From Affinundibacterium seohonense (GTDB lineage Bacteria > Pseudomonadota > Gammaproteobacteria > Burkholderiales > Burkholderiaceae_D), in the NCBI RefSeq assembly GCF_014284305.1, contig NZ_JACOFW010000008.1, positions 62,001 through 126,000 on the forward strand: a DNA stretch of 64,000 bases, given 5' to 3'. A model generated the notes under the pieces. That model ran no database searches. It was not told where the DNA came from and was given only the letters and a program-made list of their open reading frames with translations. Shown piece by piece: positions 17,110 to 28,100 of the stretch (its first letter is position 1; each line of letters opens with the position of its first letter). The translations under genes and the position numbers were made by a program.

Positions 17110-19290
17110 ATGACTACAAAAAAGAAAGACATCACGCCGCTCCGTATCTCGCATCTTCGCGGACCGAATATTTGGACGTATCGTCCGGTGATTGAAGTTT
17201 GGCTAGACATCGGCGAATTCGAACAACTCCCTTCCAATAAACTACCTGGCTTATACGAACGTCTAACAGCACGTTTGCCTGGCTTATTACAACATCGTTG
17301 TGGTGTTGGTGAAATTGGCGGTTTTCTTGAACGTTTAAAAGAAGGCACGTGGGTTGGTCATGTCCTTGAACATGTTGTTCTCGAATTACAGAGTATGGCC
17401 GGTATGCGTACCGGTTTTGGCCAGACCAGATCAACCTGTGTCGAAGGCGTGTATAAGATGGCCTTTCGTACCCGTCAAGAGCAAGTTGGGCGTGCCGCAC
17501 TGACAATGGGACGCGATTTGTTGATGGCTTTAATTGAAGATCAAGCTTACGATTTTGACGCTGAGCTCGAAAAATTATGTGATATGGTGGACTCATTATG
17601 CCTCGGCCCAAGTACCGCGCACATCGTTGATGCAGCCACCGATCGCAATATTCCATCCATTCGCTTAACCGAAGGCAATTTAGTTCAACTCGGTCATGGT
17701 GCAAGCCAGCGACGCATCTGGACCGCGGAAACTGATCGCACCAGCGCAATTGCGGAAAGCATTGCCAGCGACAAAGATATGACGAAATCTCTGCTGAAAG
17801 CTTGCGGCGTTCCAGTTCCTGAAGGCAGCTTAGTCCGCAGTGCAGAAGAAGCATGGGAAGAAGCACAAGATATCGGATTACCAGTTGTGATTAAGCCCTA
17901 TGATGGCAACCACGGTCGTGGTGTCACCTTGAATTTGATGACTCAAGAAGATGTCATCGCTGCCTATGATATTGCAGCGCATCAAGGTGATAGCAAAAGC
18001 GTCATCGTCGAACGCTATATTGTCGGAGATGAACATCGCTTATTAGTCGTTGGTAATAAAATGGTCGCCGCAGCCAAAGGAGAATCTTTGTGGGTTGTTG
18101 GCGATGGCAAATCCACTGTCAAGGAATTGGTTGAACAACAAATCAATACCGATCCAAGACGCGGTGAGACAGAAGAATTTCCATTAGGATTGGTAAAGCC
18201 AGACCAAAGTGCTGAGATTATCTTAGATTTAAAACGCCAGGGCATGACTTCTGATTCAATCCCAGCTGCGGAACAAAAAGTCTTGATTCAGCCAAATGGC
18301 AACGTCGCAATTGACGTGACAGACGAGGTTCATCCTGAAAATGCCCGCCTAGTGGCGTTGGCGACTCGAATTATTGGTTTAGATATCGCTGGTATCGATT
18401 TAGTCTGTGAGGACATTTCGCGACCATTGCAAGAGCAAGGTGGCGCGATCATCGAAGTCAACGCTAGCCCTGGTTTGCTTTCTCATTTAAAACCAGCGGT
18501 TGGTACACCACGCGATATCGGTGGCGCGATTATTGAACACTTGTTTGGTACAGAAGATAACGGCCGTATGCCGATTATCGGTATTGCTGGTAGTAAAGGC
18601 ACGAGCTTAATCGCCCGCTTGGTCGGAAGTATGCTTAGCATGGAAGGACACTATTCTGGTGTCGCCTGTGCAGATGGTCTCTACCTGGACTTACGTCAAG
18701 TTGTCAAAACCGACTGCACCGCCTGGAATGCTGGCCAACGACTGCTTTTGAATCGCAATGTGCAAGCCGCAGTTTTTGAGACCAATGCCAAACGCATTTT
18801 GAGTGATGGTCTAGCGTATGACAAATGCACTATCGGTGTCGTAACTGACCTAGAGGGTCACGGTGAACTGACCGACTTTTACATTACCGAAGCAGAACAG
18901 ATGTTCAAAGTAATGCGGACGCAAATTGATGTTGTTCTACCGCACGGCTGCGCAGTCATTAATGCAGCCATTTCAGAAGCAGACTCCTTGGCAGAGCTAT
19001 CTGATGGCGAAGTCATTTTCTATGGCACATCTACCCATAACGCGGCGATCTGCAAACATTTGCAATTAGGAAAACGTGCGGTCTTTCTGCGCGATGATGA
19101 CATCATTCTCGCAACGGGCAACGACGAACAGAAATTACTCGCGTTGTCTGCACTAAAGGCGTCTAAAGCAGAACAGCCGGAAACGATTATGGCTGCCGTT
19201 GCTGCGGCGTGGGCATTGAATGTTTCACCAGACATCATTGCCGCGGCCTTAAGAAATTTTGATTCTAATCCACCAAAAAAACACTATTAA
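17110..19290 (+). CDS. cphA': Truncated cyanophycin synthetase paralogue CphA' without Mur-ligase P-loop
   Basis: 726 aa from ATG 17110. The N-terminal domain (LRGPNIWTYRPVIEVWLDIG) and ATP-grasp domain (about residues 165-470: GVPVPEG, VVIKPYDGNHGRGVT, VERYIVGDEHRLLVV, IIEVNASPGLL) are well kept. This second domain adds aspartate to the chain in CphA. The Mur-ligase-like domain is damaged: where CphA has GTNGKTT, this protein has GSKGTS (residues 494-499), lacking the P-loop lysine. The protein also ends before the last Mur lobe (ends NFDSNPPKKHY). So arginine addition by this chain is unlikely. Similar two-gene sets are known in Burkholderiales (cphA and cphA'), and cyanobacterial CphA2 is shortened in a comparable way. 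101 bases before cphA. Confidence 0.9.
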   Translation: MTTKKKDITPLRISHLRGPNIWTYRPVIEVWLDIGEFEQLPSNKLPGLYERLTARLPGLLQHRCGVGEIGGFLERLKEGTWVGHVLEHVVLELQSMAGMRTGFGQTRSTCVEGVYKMAFRTRQEQVGRAALTMGRDLLMALIEDQAYDFDAELEKLCDMVDSLCLGPSTAHIVDAATDRNIPSIRLTEGNLVQLGHGASQRRIWTAETDRTSAIAESIASDKDMTKSLLKACGVPVPEGSLVRSAEEAWEEAQDIGLPVVIKPYDGNHGRGVTLNLMTQEDVIAAYDIAAHQGDSKSVIVERYIVGDEHRLLVVGNKMVAAAKGESLWVVGDGKSTVKELVEQQINTDPRRGETEEFPLGLVKPDQSAEIILDLKRQGMTSDSIPAAEQKVLIQPNGNVAIDVTDEVHPENARLVALATRIIGLDIAGIDLVCEDISRPLQEQGGAIIEVNASPGLLSHLKPAVGTPRDIGGAIIEHLFGTEDNGRMPIIGIAGSKGTSLIARLVGSMLSMEGHYSGVACADGLYLDLRQVVKTDCTAWNAGQRLLLNRNVQAAVFETNAKRILSDGLAYDKCTIGVVTDLEGHGELTDFYITEAEQMFKVMRTQIDVVLPHGCAVINAAISEADSLAELSDGEVIFYGTSTHNAAICKHLQLGKRAVFLRDDDIILATGNDEQKLLALSALKASKAEQPETIMAAVAAAWALNVSPDIIAAALRNFDSNPPKKHY

Positions 19291-19391
19291 AACCCTGGCT
19301 CAGACCGCTGCTGACATGACTCACGTAGTTTTGTTCAACTGATCGTCACAGACATTTTGGGCGGAATCGCCACTAGATAGGATAAAGGTTT

Positions 19392-21962
19392 ATGGAAGTT
19401 TCACGAATCAGGGCTTTACGCGGCCCTAACCTCTGGAGTCACCACACAGCGGTAGAGGCAATCGTACGTTGCACACCAGAAGAATTATCAATTAGCGAAA
19501 TTTCTAATTTTGAATCGCGCTTACGCGCGCTATTTCCGGAAATTGGACCGTTACAAGCCACCGGACACGATGATGCTATTCCGCTAGCAAGAGTATTTGA
19601 ATTAGCAACGCTTGCATTGCAAGCCCAAGCCGGTTGCCCTGTCACATTCAGTCGCACGACACCAACTTTAGAGGATGGAATTTTTCAAGTCGTGGTCGAA
19701 TATTCGGAAGAAGACGTTGGTCGCTTAGCATTCGATTTCGCTGAAAAACTTTGTAATGCTGCGCTCACCGACACTAGCTTTGATTTAAGTTCAGCCTTGC
19801 ATGATTTACGCGAACTCGACGAAGATTTACGTTTGGGACCATCGACAGGCTCCATCGTTTATGCCGCAGTTGCCCGTAACATTCCTTATCGCCGCTTGAC
19901 CAGCGGTAGCCTAGTGACGTTTGGATGGGGCAGCAAGCAACGCAAAATTCAAGCGGCTGAAATGGATGGCACTAGCGCCATCGCCGAAGCCATCGCACAA
20001 GATAAAGAACTCACCAAAACTTTGCTCGACGCCGCAGGCGTGCCAGTCCCTCTGGGTCGTACTGCGATCGATGTGGAAGACGCTTGGAATATTGCTTTAG
20101 AAATTGGCTTACCAGTAGTCGTTAAGCCTAAAGATGGCAATCAGGGTAAAGGCGTCACCGTCAATGTCACGACGCGTGAACAATTAGAAGCTGGCTATGC
20201 TGCGGCTTGTGAGTTCCGCGATGACATTTTGGTCGAGCGCTACTTACCCGGCAATGATTTCCGTCTGCTGGTCGTTGGGAATAAATTGGTCGCTGCGGCA
20301 CGCCGTGATCCGCCACAAGTCGTTGGCGATGGCACACATTCAGTGCGCGAATTGGTTGAACAAGTCAACAAAGATCCACGTCGCGGCAGCGGCCATGCAA
20401 CGTCTTTGACCAAAATCAGATTTGATGATATTGCTTTGGCAAGCTTGGCTAAACAAGGTTACGACGCCGACTCAGTGCCAACTAAAGGCACACGCGTCGT
20501 CTTACGTAACAATGCCAACCTGTCGACCGGTGGCTCGGCCACCGATGTCACCGACGACGTCCATCCAGAAGTCGCCGCTAGGGCGGTCGCTGCGGCACAA
20601 ATGGTGGGTCTTGACATTTGCGGCGTTGACGTCGTGTGCGATAGTGTCTTAAAACCGATCGAAGAGCAAAATGGCGGCGTGGTTGAAGTCAATGCCGCAC
20701 CTGGTTTGCGTATGCATCTCTCGCCTTCATTCGGCAAAGGTCGTGCCGTCGGCGAAGCAATTGTCTCTGCCATGTTCGCTGATGGTGACGATGGCCGTAT
20801 TCCTATCATTGCGGTAACGGGTACCAATGGCAAAACGACGACTGTCCGTCTAATCGCGCATTTATTGACCGCCAGTGGTTTGCGCACTGGCATGACCAAC
20901 ACCGATGGCGTGTATGTCGAAGGTCGTCAAATTGACAGTGGCGATTGTAGTGGCCCACGCAGTGCACGTAATGTTTTGTCGCATCCAGATGTCGATGCAG
21001 CCGTGTTTGAAACTGCCCGTGGCGGAGTCCTTCGCGAAGGTTTGGCTTATGATCGCTGCAAAGTGGCTGTGGTCACCAACATTGGCTCTGGCGATCATTT
21101 AGGTTTGAATTACATCACCACAGTAGAAGATCTAGCCGTATTAAAACGGGTAATCGTACAAAATGTCGCCGAGAATGGTGTTGCTGTCTTAAATGCCGCC
21201 GATCCTATCGTCGCTGGCATGGCTAGCAATTGCACTGGTTCTGTCACCTTCTTTGCAGTCGACAGCCACTTACCCATCATGGCAGCACACCGCGTCAAAG
21301 GTCATCGCGTCGTCTACATTGAAAACAATGAACTAGTTGCGGTAGAAGGTAAGCTGACACAGAGAATTCCACTGTCAGAGGTTCCAATTACTCGCAACGG
21401 AACAATCGGCTTCCAGGTCGAAAACGTTATGGCTTCAGTGGCTGCCGCTTGGGCCAATAATATTAGTTGGGATGCGATTCGTACTGGTTTAAAAACTTTT
21501 ATGAATGATAGCGACAATGCGCCAGGACGCTTCAATGTCTTCAATTATCGCGGTGCGACTTTGATAGCCGACTACGGTCACAATCCAGATGCGATCACCG
21601 CTTTAGTTCAGGCCGTCGAAAGCATGCCTGGAAATCGTCGCTCAGTCGTTATCAGTGGCGCGGGTGACAGGCGTGATCAGGATATTCGTCAGCAAACGGA
21701 GATACTCGGCAATGCCTTCGATCAGGTCATTTTGTACCAAGATCAATGTCAGCGCGGTCGTGCTGATGGCGAAGTTGTAGCCTTGCTGCGCTCAGGATTA
21801 GCGAATGCTAAACGTACTACCGACATCCAAGAAATCAATGGCGAATTTATCGCAATTGATACAGCATTATCAACTTTGGGTGAAGGTGACCTGTGTTTGA
21901 TCTTGATCGATCAAGTGGAAGAAGCTTTAGCGCATATTGCCAAGCGAATCGCTGAAGGCTAA
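19392..21962 (+). CDS. cphA: Cyanophycin synthetase
   Basis: 856 aa, near the usual 860-900. Makes cyanophycin (multi-L-arginyl-poly-aspartate), a nitrogen store, by adding Asp then Arg at the cost of ATP. Order: N-domain (LRGPNLWSHHTAVEAIV), ATP-grasp (about 165-465: VVVKPKDGNQGKGVTV, LVERYLPGNDFRLLVVG, EVNAAPGLRMHL), Mur-ligase-like domain with intact P-loop GTNGKTT (residues 477-483), FETARGGVLREGLAYD, and a complete terminal lobe (DNAPGRFNVF, ADYGHNPDAI, SGAGDRRDQDI). Downstream of cphA' in the same direction. A good terminator follows. The degrading enzyme (cphB, or isoaspartyl dipeptidase) is not in the window. Confidence 0.96.
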   Translation: MEVSRIRALRGPNLWSHHTAVEAIVRCTPEELSISEISNFESRLRALFPEIGPLQATGHDDAIPLARVFELATLALQAQAGCPVTFSRTTPTLEDGIFQVVVEYSEEDVGRLAFDFAEKLCNAALTDTSFDLSSALHDLRELDEDLRLGPSTGSIVYAAVARNIPYRRLTSGSLVTFGWGSKQRKIQAAEMDGTSAIAEAIAQDKELTKTLLDAAGVPVPLGRTAIDVEDAWNIALEIGLPVVVKPKDGNQGKGVTVNVTTREQLEAGYAAACEFRDDILVERYLPGNDFRLLVVGNKLVAAARRDPPQVVGDGTHSVRELVEQVNKDPRRGSGHATSLTKIRFDDIALASLAKQGYDADSVPTKGTRVVLRNNANLSTGGSATDVTDDVHPEVAARAVAAAQMVGLDICGVDVVCDSVLKPIEEQNGGVVEVNAAPGLRMHLSPSFGKGRAVGEAIVSAMFADGDDGRIPIIAVTGTNGKTTTVRLIAHLLTASGLRTGMTNTDGVYVEGRQIDSGDCSGPRSARNVLSHPDVDAAVFETARGGVLREGLAYDRCKVAVVTNIGSGDHLGLNYITTVEDLAVLKRVIVQNVAENGVAVLNAADPIVAGMASNCTGSVTFFAVDSHLPIMAAHRVKGHRVVYIENNELVAVEGKLTQRIPLSEVPITRNGTIGFQVENVMASVAAAWANNISWDAIRTGLKTFMNDSDNAPGRFNVFNYRGATLIADYGHNPDAITALVQAVESMPGNRRSVVISGAGDRRDQDIRQQTEILGNAFDQVILYQDQCQRGRADGEVVALLRSGLANAKRTTDIQEINGEFIAIDTALSTLGEGDLCLILIDQVEEALAHIAKRIAEG

Positions 21963-21976
21963 ATTTTTCACTCTAT

Positions 21977-22007
21977 AAAAAAAGCCGGAGTTTTCCGGCT
22001 TTTTTTA
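21977..22007. terminator. Bidirectional intrinsic terminator, cphA / uvrB
   Basis: Stem AGCCGGA (21983-21989) with TCCGGCT (21994-22000), loop of 4, A-run on the left and T-run on the right. Serves cphA rightward and uvrB (stop at 22021) leftward. Confidence 0.9.
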
Positions 22008-22020
22008 TTCGCAATGCGTT

Positions 22021-24114
22021 TCAACGCCCAAGAATAGAAGCCACATTATCATGGCCACCCGCACCAAATAATTGTTCCTTCAATACCGCTAATTGATCAC
22101 GCACTTTTGCAGCCTGCTCAAACTCCAAATTCTTTGCATGATCGAGCATCAGTTTTTCTAAACGCTTAATTTCTTTACTGATCTGCTTCTCGCTCATCGC
22201 TTCGTACTTCGCCTGCTCTTGCGCTACCATCAAATCATCCCGTGCACCCTGTGGATTGTAGACGCCATCGATGATGTCCTTAATCTTCTTATTGATTCCT
22301 GTCGGTGTAATATTATTTGCCGTATTAAAAGCGATTTGCTTAGTGCGGCGACGCTCGGTTTCATCGATAGCACGCCGCATAGAATCCGTGACACGATCCG
22401 CATACAAAATTGCAGTGCCGTTTAAGTTACGCGCAGCACGACCGATCGTTTGAATCAAGCTACGTTCAGAGCGCAAAAAGCCTTCTTTGTCAGCATCTAA
22501 AATCGCCACCAAAGACACTTCAGGCAAATCCAGACCTTCACGCAGCAAGTTAATCCCCACAAGTACATCAAATGCACCGAGACGCAAATCGCGCAGAATT
22601 TCGACCCGCTCCACGGTATCAATATCGCTATGTAAATAACGAACCTTCACGCCGTTATCACTCAAAAATTCGGTTAATTGCTCAGACATACGCTTGGTTA
22701 AAGTCGTCACTAAAACCCGTTCATTCAATTTCACACGCAAGGTAATTTCATTCATCAAATCGTCAACTTGCGTCATGGCTGGACGCACTTCGATGCGTGG
22801 GTCCACTAGGCCTGTTGGGCGCACCACCTGCTCCACTACTTGATCCGCGTGCTGTTTTTCGTATTCCGCTGGGGTGGCGGAAACGAAGATAGTCTGGCGC
22901 ATCTTGCTTTCAAATTCCTCGAACTTAAGTGGGCGATTATCCAAAGCAGAAGGCAGACGAAAACCGTAGTCAACCAAGTTCGTTTTGCGTGAGCGGTCAC
23001 CGTTATACATGGCATTGAGCTGCCCTGTCAGCACATGCGATTCATCTAGGAACATCAGGGCATCAGAAGGCAAATAATCAACCAAAGTCGGTGGTGGATC
23101 GCCAGGTTTAGCGCCGCTCAAATGGCGTGAGTAATTTTCGATACCTTTGGTAAAGCCAATCTCCGCCATCATTTCTAAATCAAAGCGCGTGCGTTGTTCT
23201 ATGCGCTGTTCTTCGATTAATTTATTTTCACGGCGATAGAATTCGAGACGCTCGCGTAGCTCAATCTTAATTGTCTCGATTGCGCGTAAAACAGTCTCGC
23301 GCGGCGTTACATAATGCGAACCCGGATACACGGTAAAGCGTGGAATTTTTTGTTTAACGCGTCCAGTCAAAGGATCAAATAAAGCAATACTTTCAACTTC
23401 ATCATCGAACATTTCCAAACGTACTGCTAACTCCGCATGCTCGGCAGGAAAGATATCAATCGTATCGCCGCGCACGCGGAAAGTACCCCGTCCAAAATCG
23501 ACTTCATTACGTGTATATTGCATTTGAATCAAACGGGCAATCACATCGCGCTGACTAAGTTTATCCTTGGCACGCAAGGTCAAGATCATTTTATGATATT
23601 CGTTAGGATTACCAATACCGTAAATCGCCGAGACGGTCGCGACGATAATCACATCGCGTCGTTCCATCAAGGATTTGGTGCAAGATAATCGCATTTGCTC
23701 TATGTGTTCATTGATCGCTGAATCTTTTTCAATAAACAAATCGCGCTGCGGCACATAAGCTTCGGGCTGATAGTAGTCGTAGTAGCTGACGAAATACTCT
23801 ACCGCATTGCGCGGGAAAAATTCTTTGAACTCACTGTAAAGCTGTGCCGCTAAGGTTTTATTCGGCGCAAAAATAATCGCAGGTCGTCCAGTGCGTGCGA
23901 TAACATTCGCCATCGTGTAAGTTTTACCAGAACCGGTGACGCCCAATAGGGTTTGAAAAAATAAACCATCATTGATTCCCTCAACCAATTGCGCGATCGC
24001 TGCCGGCTGATCACCCGCGGGTTCAAATATTTGACATAGCTGGAAAGGCGAATCGGGAAAAGTCACGAACTTCGCTTCAACTTCGTCGGGAACAACAGAG
24101 ATTAAGTCACTCAT
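22021..24114 (-). CDS. uvrB: Excinuclease ABC subunit B
   Basis: DNA-damage recognition helicase of nucleotide excision repair, works with UvrA and UvrC. 697 aa from ATG 24114, which has AAGG 6 bases upstream (the frame is open to 24141). Motifs: [13 protein letters not shown]-type motif, Walker [15 protein letters not shown], beta-hairpin [17 protein letters not shown] Walker B, helicase motifs [17 protein letters not shown] and QTIGRAARN, and the C-terminal UVR coiled coil (about 655-690: [20 protein letters not shown]) that binds UvrC. No LexA-box was found by eye. Confidence 0.98.
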   Translation of the reverse strand: MSDLISVVPDEVEAKFVTFPDSPFQLCQIFEPAGDQPAAIAQLVEGINDGLFFQTLLGVTGSGKTYTMANVIARTGRPAIIFAPNKTLAAQLYSEFKEFFPRNAVEYFVSYYDYYQPEAYVPQRDLFIEKDSAINEHIEQMRLSCTKSLMERRDVIIVATVSAIYGIGNPNEYHKMILTLRAKDKLSQRDVIARLIQMQYTRNEVDFGRGTFRVRGDTIDIFPAEHAELAVRLEMFDDEVESIALFDPLTGRVKQKIPRFTVYPGSHYVTPRETVLRAIETIKIELRERLEFYRRENKLIEEQRIEQRTRFDLEMMAEIGFTKGIENYSRHLSGAKPGDPPPTLVDYLPSDALMFLDESHVLTGQLNAMYNGDRSRKTNLVDYGFRLPSALDNRPLKFEEFESKMRQTIFVSATPAEYEKQHADQVVEQVVRPTGLVDPRIEVRPAMTQVDDLMNEITLRVKLNERVLVTTLTKRMSEQLTEFLSDNGVKVRYLHSDIDTVERVEILRDLRLGAFDVLVGINLLREGLDLPEVSLVAILDADKEGFLRSERSLIQTIGRAARNLNGTAILYADRVTDSMRRAIDETERRRTKQIAFNTANNITPTGINKKIKDIIDGVYNPQGARDDLMVAQEQAKYEAMSEKQISKEIKRLEKLMLDHAKNLEFEQAAKVRDQLAVLKEQLFGAGGHDNVASILGR

Positions 24115-24257
24115 GGAAAACCTTAGGGAATGTCGATGCAATCAAGATGCAATGTATAACTTATCTTAACACGACCAGAAAAGTCTAATCATTATCAGCA
24201 CCAAATCACACCTTACCCCCCAAGTACGGCTCATGTATTTTTAACGACTGACAAATC

Positions 24258-24611
24258 TCAGTCAAAGTCGAACAGCTCGGACAAGAAACCTTCTTTTTTC
24301 TTCTTGTAATGCCCACTATGTGAGTGTTGAGGTTGACTATAGCCAGAATGCTGTCTTTGCTGCTGTGGATAATGCGTTTGCGTTTGATGTTGTGGCTGCG
24401 CCTGTGGTTGTGGATAAGCGGGCGCTTGAACCTGCACCGCACTCTGCGTCTCAGTTTTAGGCAGCGGTGCGACCACACCAGAACGTTCGATGATTTTATC
24501 TAGCTCACCTCTATCTAACCAGACACCGCGACATTGCGGACAATAATCAATCTCAATGCCTTGCCGTTCAGACATCAACAAGTTTGAATTTTCACATACA
24601 GGACATTTCAT
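24258..24611 (-). CDS. Zinc-ribbon (zf-TFIIB type) protein with Q/H-rich tail
   Basis: 117 aa from ATG 24611, placed so that the protein starts at MKCPVC; GAGAG lies just upstream. The N-terminal 45 residues hold a zinc ribbon: CPVC, then DYCPQCRGVWLDRGELDKI, the classic zf-TFIIB motif. From about residue 55 to 100 the chain is low-complexity (Q, P, H, Y), ending with a basic KKKK and FLSELFDFD. The short acidic-hydrophobic tail looks like a docking peptide. Function unknown; homologues are common small proteins in proteobacteria. Confidence 0.85.
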   Translation of the reverse strand: MKCPVCENSNLLMSERQGIEIDYCPQCRGVWLDRGELDKIIERSGVVAPLPKTETQSAVQVQAPAYPQPQAQPQHQTQTHYPQQQRQHSGYSQPQHSHSGHYKKKKEGFLSELFDFD

Positions 24612-24818
24612 AATAGGCTCTCTCGCTGCGTAGTTAATCTCGAAAACCACAAGCCTCGACAAATCGACATTGATATCACGCCAAATTCATCGACTTAGGG
24701 GTGGCAGCATTTTATGCGTTTTAAGGTCTAACACATCACTGTTTGCGTGGTAAAAATTAAGCTGATTTACCGTGAGAAAAACAAAGTCTCAGGAAACATA
24801 GCTTAGGTTCAGCCAGCG

Positions 24819-24980
24819 TCAATCACCGTTTGGCCAAGTCGCCACCACTGAATAAACCAGACCCTGCGCCGGATCTTGTAGCCTGCGAGTGTGAATATTG
24901 ACAAATCCAATATCACACAACAGAGGTTCGACTTCATCAGCATCGCACAAAGTAAAGCCGTGTACATGACCTAGCCATTG
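24819..24980 (-). pseudogene. C-terminal remnant of a class I methyltransferase-like gene
   Basis: In the minus strand a 53-codon open stretch (TAG just upstream at 24981-24983, stop TGA at 24819-24821) encodes a peptide that reads like a protein end, with pieces DADEVEPLLCDIGFVNI, HTRRLQDPAQGLVYSVVAT and WPNGD. The pattern A/C-GF-x-x-(I/V)-x-T-R ... QG-V-S-VVATWP is what I know from the last strands of small SAM-dependent methyltransferases. There is no start codon, no ribosome site and no SAM motif. It sits between the zinc-ribbon gene and the tricorn terminator. Family assignment is from memory and moderate. Confidence 0.5.
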
Positions 24981-25004
24981 CTATTTTTTCTAACCATCGT
25001 GCAG

Positions 25005-25037
25005 TAAAAAAAACGCCCAAACCAACCGGATGGGCGT
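25005..25037 (-). terminator. Intrinsic terminator of the tricorn-like gene
   Basis: Stem ACGCCCA (25013-25019) with TGGGCGT (25031-25037), loop of 11, followed on the minus strand by a U-run (A-run at 25006-25013). It lies about 150 bases after the protease stop at 25189. The bases between (25038-25188) hold no gene I can see. Confidence 0.8.
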
Positions 25038-25188
25038 GCCAACTAATGTGATAAAATTTTTACAACAATTAGTTTTCTCTCAAATATTTTCTTAAATTGA
25101 CGTTAAAAAATAGAAAACTTTAACTCTCTTCAAATGCGGTTAGGTCATATTGACAATCTAAGAGTACAAACTTACAAATTTCTGAAAA

Positions 25189-28100
25189 TCACTGCCCCAA
25201 CTTTTTAGGCATAGGCGGCGCGACTCGCAATTTACGATCCTGGTAAGTTTTTAGTCTTTCCGTCACATCCTTAATCGCTGCATCGAGTTGTGGATCTTTA
25301 CCTTGATTGACTTCGAGTGGGTCGAGGTCAACATCGATATCTGGTGCGACGCCTTCATTTTCTATGCGCCATTCATTGTCTGGCGTAAAAAAGCGGAAGA
25401 ACGGGACGACCAAATTACCGCCATCAATTAGATTGGGATTCGCAGAAATGCCGATTAATCCACCCCATGTACGTTTGCCGATCAGCGTACCTAGTTGTAG
25501 GCGTTTAAATGCATACGGTAAAAAATCACCTCCTGACCCCGCATCCTGATCGATTAACATCGCTTTCGGACCGTAGATCGCAGCACCTGGCGTTTCGTAA
25601 ATCATGCCGTCACGATCTTTCCAGCCTGCCAGATAGGGACGACTGAGTACGTCGGTGATGTAGTTAGCGGCTTGCCCACCGCCGTTACGACGCTCGTCCA
25701 CGATCAGCGCAGATTTCTCGGCTTGTGCGTAGAACATACGATTGAAGTATTGATAGCCTTCGCCACCGGTATTTGGCAAATACACGTAAGCGACTTTACC
25801 GTCAGTTTTCTTTTGCACATAGTCGCGGTTTTTTTCTACCCAATGCCACTGACGCAAATCAGCTTCACTGGCGATCGGTTGCACGATCACTTGATGGGTC
25901 GCTTTCGTATTCAGATCACGCATCACTGTCAGGCTCACTTGCTTGCCCACGGTATTTTCTAAGAGTGAATACAGATTCGTTTTCGCATCTAAGGTTTTGC
26001 CATCTATTGCGACAAGATAGTCGCCCTCTTTCACATCTAAGCCTGGCACTGCTAATGGTGCTGGTGAAAATGGACTCCATCGATCGCCTTTGAAAATCGT
26101 TTTGATTCGTATACGACCATTTTCAAAACTAAAATCTGCACCTAATAAACCGACAGCGACCGGCGTTTCTTGATGGACATCACCACCACCTACACGATTG
26201 TGACCGACTTGTAATTCACCAATCATTTCCACCATTAAATCATTCAAATCTTCCCGACGTTGCACATGTTTAAGCAAGGCGTGATAGCGTTGATAAATGC
26301 CGTCCCAATCAATGCCATGCAGATTGGCGTCATAGAAAAACTCTTTCTGCATCCACCAGGTTTCATTAAAAATTTGCTCCCATTCGGCGCGTGAATCAAC
26401 CCGCATTTTAAGGCCGCCTAAGTTAATCGCTTTTGGTTCAATCTTTTCTGAAGCATCCGCGATTTCTAATTTGGCACCTGAAGATTGCAACAGCAGTTTT
26501 TTTCCGTCTGCACTTAAGTTGTAATTGTTAATCCCCGCCTTAACTAGCTTGGCCTTCTTTTCTTCCGCATTAAAACGCATCAAATTCGCGTTGTTAGGAC
26601 TACGCTCTGCAGGTGGTTCATTGCTGATGCCTGGTTGTGGACGCTCTAAGAAAAATAAACCGCCGTCATTGGCTACGCTTAAGGAACCGTTATTCCGTTC
26701 TGCGATCGGCAGAGCGACGATACGTTGCTGTATGCCCGCCAGATCAATTTTGGTCGCCTTCACAGGCTTAGCTACTTCATCTTTTTTACTCTCATCTTTT
26801 TTGGCATCCGTAGTCGCCACATCGGGTTTTGCATCTGCCTTCGTCTCCTTTTTGATGTCTTCATCACCGTTTTTTGGCAAGAGCGGTGACTTGCCGTCAG
26901 CCGACAGCACGACCGCATAAATACCATTACGCAAAGGGCGTTCTTGGCTAGACATATCGAGGCCAACATGAGTCGGACCAGCATTGGTCGAGGCGGTGAA
27001 ATACAGATAGTCGCTAGGCGCAAAGGCAGGATTGCCTGCATCGCTTAAGCCATCGGTGATCATCGTGGCTTTGCCTGAATTCATGTCGTAGAGCTTGATC
27101 TGCGAAAAGTGATTGGCACCGCTCACGGTATAAGCTAGCCAACGACTATCACTGGAGAAGGATGTATTGAATTCTGCGCGGCGCTGGCTTTCATCAATCT
27201 TAGTGATTTTTCCTTGCCCAATATGTAAAGAAAATAGTTGTAAATGATTGTCTTGAAACACAATGATCTGGCTATTGGGCGACCAATCTAACAACGTAAA
27301 GTAGCCCGTTTTACCTAAAGAAAAAATCTTCGGCGTCTCGTTTCCAAGCTGATCACGTATGACGATCTTGTGTTCCAGCCCGGCATCCGACACATAGGCA
27401 ATGCTTTTCCCATCTGGACTCCAGATCGCATCTTTCTCACGCACACCCGAAGTTTCCGTCAAATTACGAATCGAGCCATCCTTAACCGGCACCGTAAACA
27501 CCTCACCGCGCGCGGTAACAAGGACGCGCTTTCCGGTCGGTGACAGACTAGCCGATGTCATCTGCGGCGCCGTATCTTTCCACTGCGGGCGGACTTGATT
27601 AGCTTGACTAGTTTGACTGCTCAAATCAATAGACAAAGTCTTAGTTTTACCGCTGACGCTATCATATTCTTTCAACACACCACCAGCTTCGTAGACCACA
27701 CTCTTATCGTGTGCACTCATGCTACGAATATCCCACAGATTTTCTTTGCTTATCTGCTTAAGGCCTTTGCTTTTACGATCGTAGCGAAACAGATTGGCAG
27801 CGCCATCATTACGATCAGAAATGAAGAACACATCATCGCCAACCCACACTGGTGATTTGTCACTGGCGTTCTCGTGCGGGATTTTTTCTAATTTCTTGCC
27901 TGCCAGATCGATGATCCAAATTGGTGGCGTCGTTCCGCCGCGATGTTGACGCCAACCACTGGTTCCCGCATACGCCTGCGGAAAAGGTCGATAGGCCAGC
28001 AGTTTGCCATCCGCCGACCAATTGCCTTCAAAGGCAATGGCGTCCATCACTTTTTGTTCATGCCCACCGTCGACACTCACCTCATACAAATGGGTACTGC

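Noticed and set aside
17132..17866. Long minus-strand open frame (244 codons) opposite cphA'
   Set aside because: Lies fully inside a strongly conserved gene, has no ribosome site and a Cys/Arg-rich composition typical of antisense frames.
20459..20902. Minus-strand frame of 147 codons opposite cphA
   Set aside because: Antisense shadow of a conserved catalytic region.
14429..22007. Cyanophycin island as recently acquired DNA
   Set aside because: No mobile element, tRNA or repeat at its borders, and composition by eye matches the surroundings.
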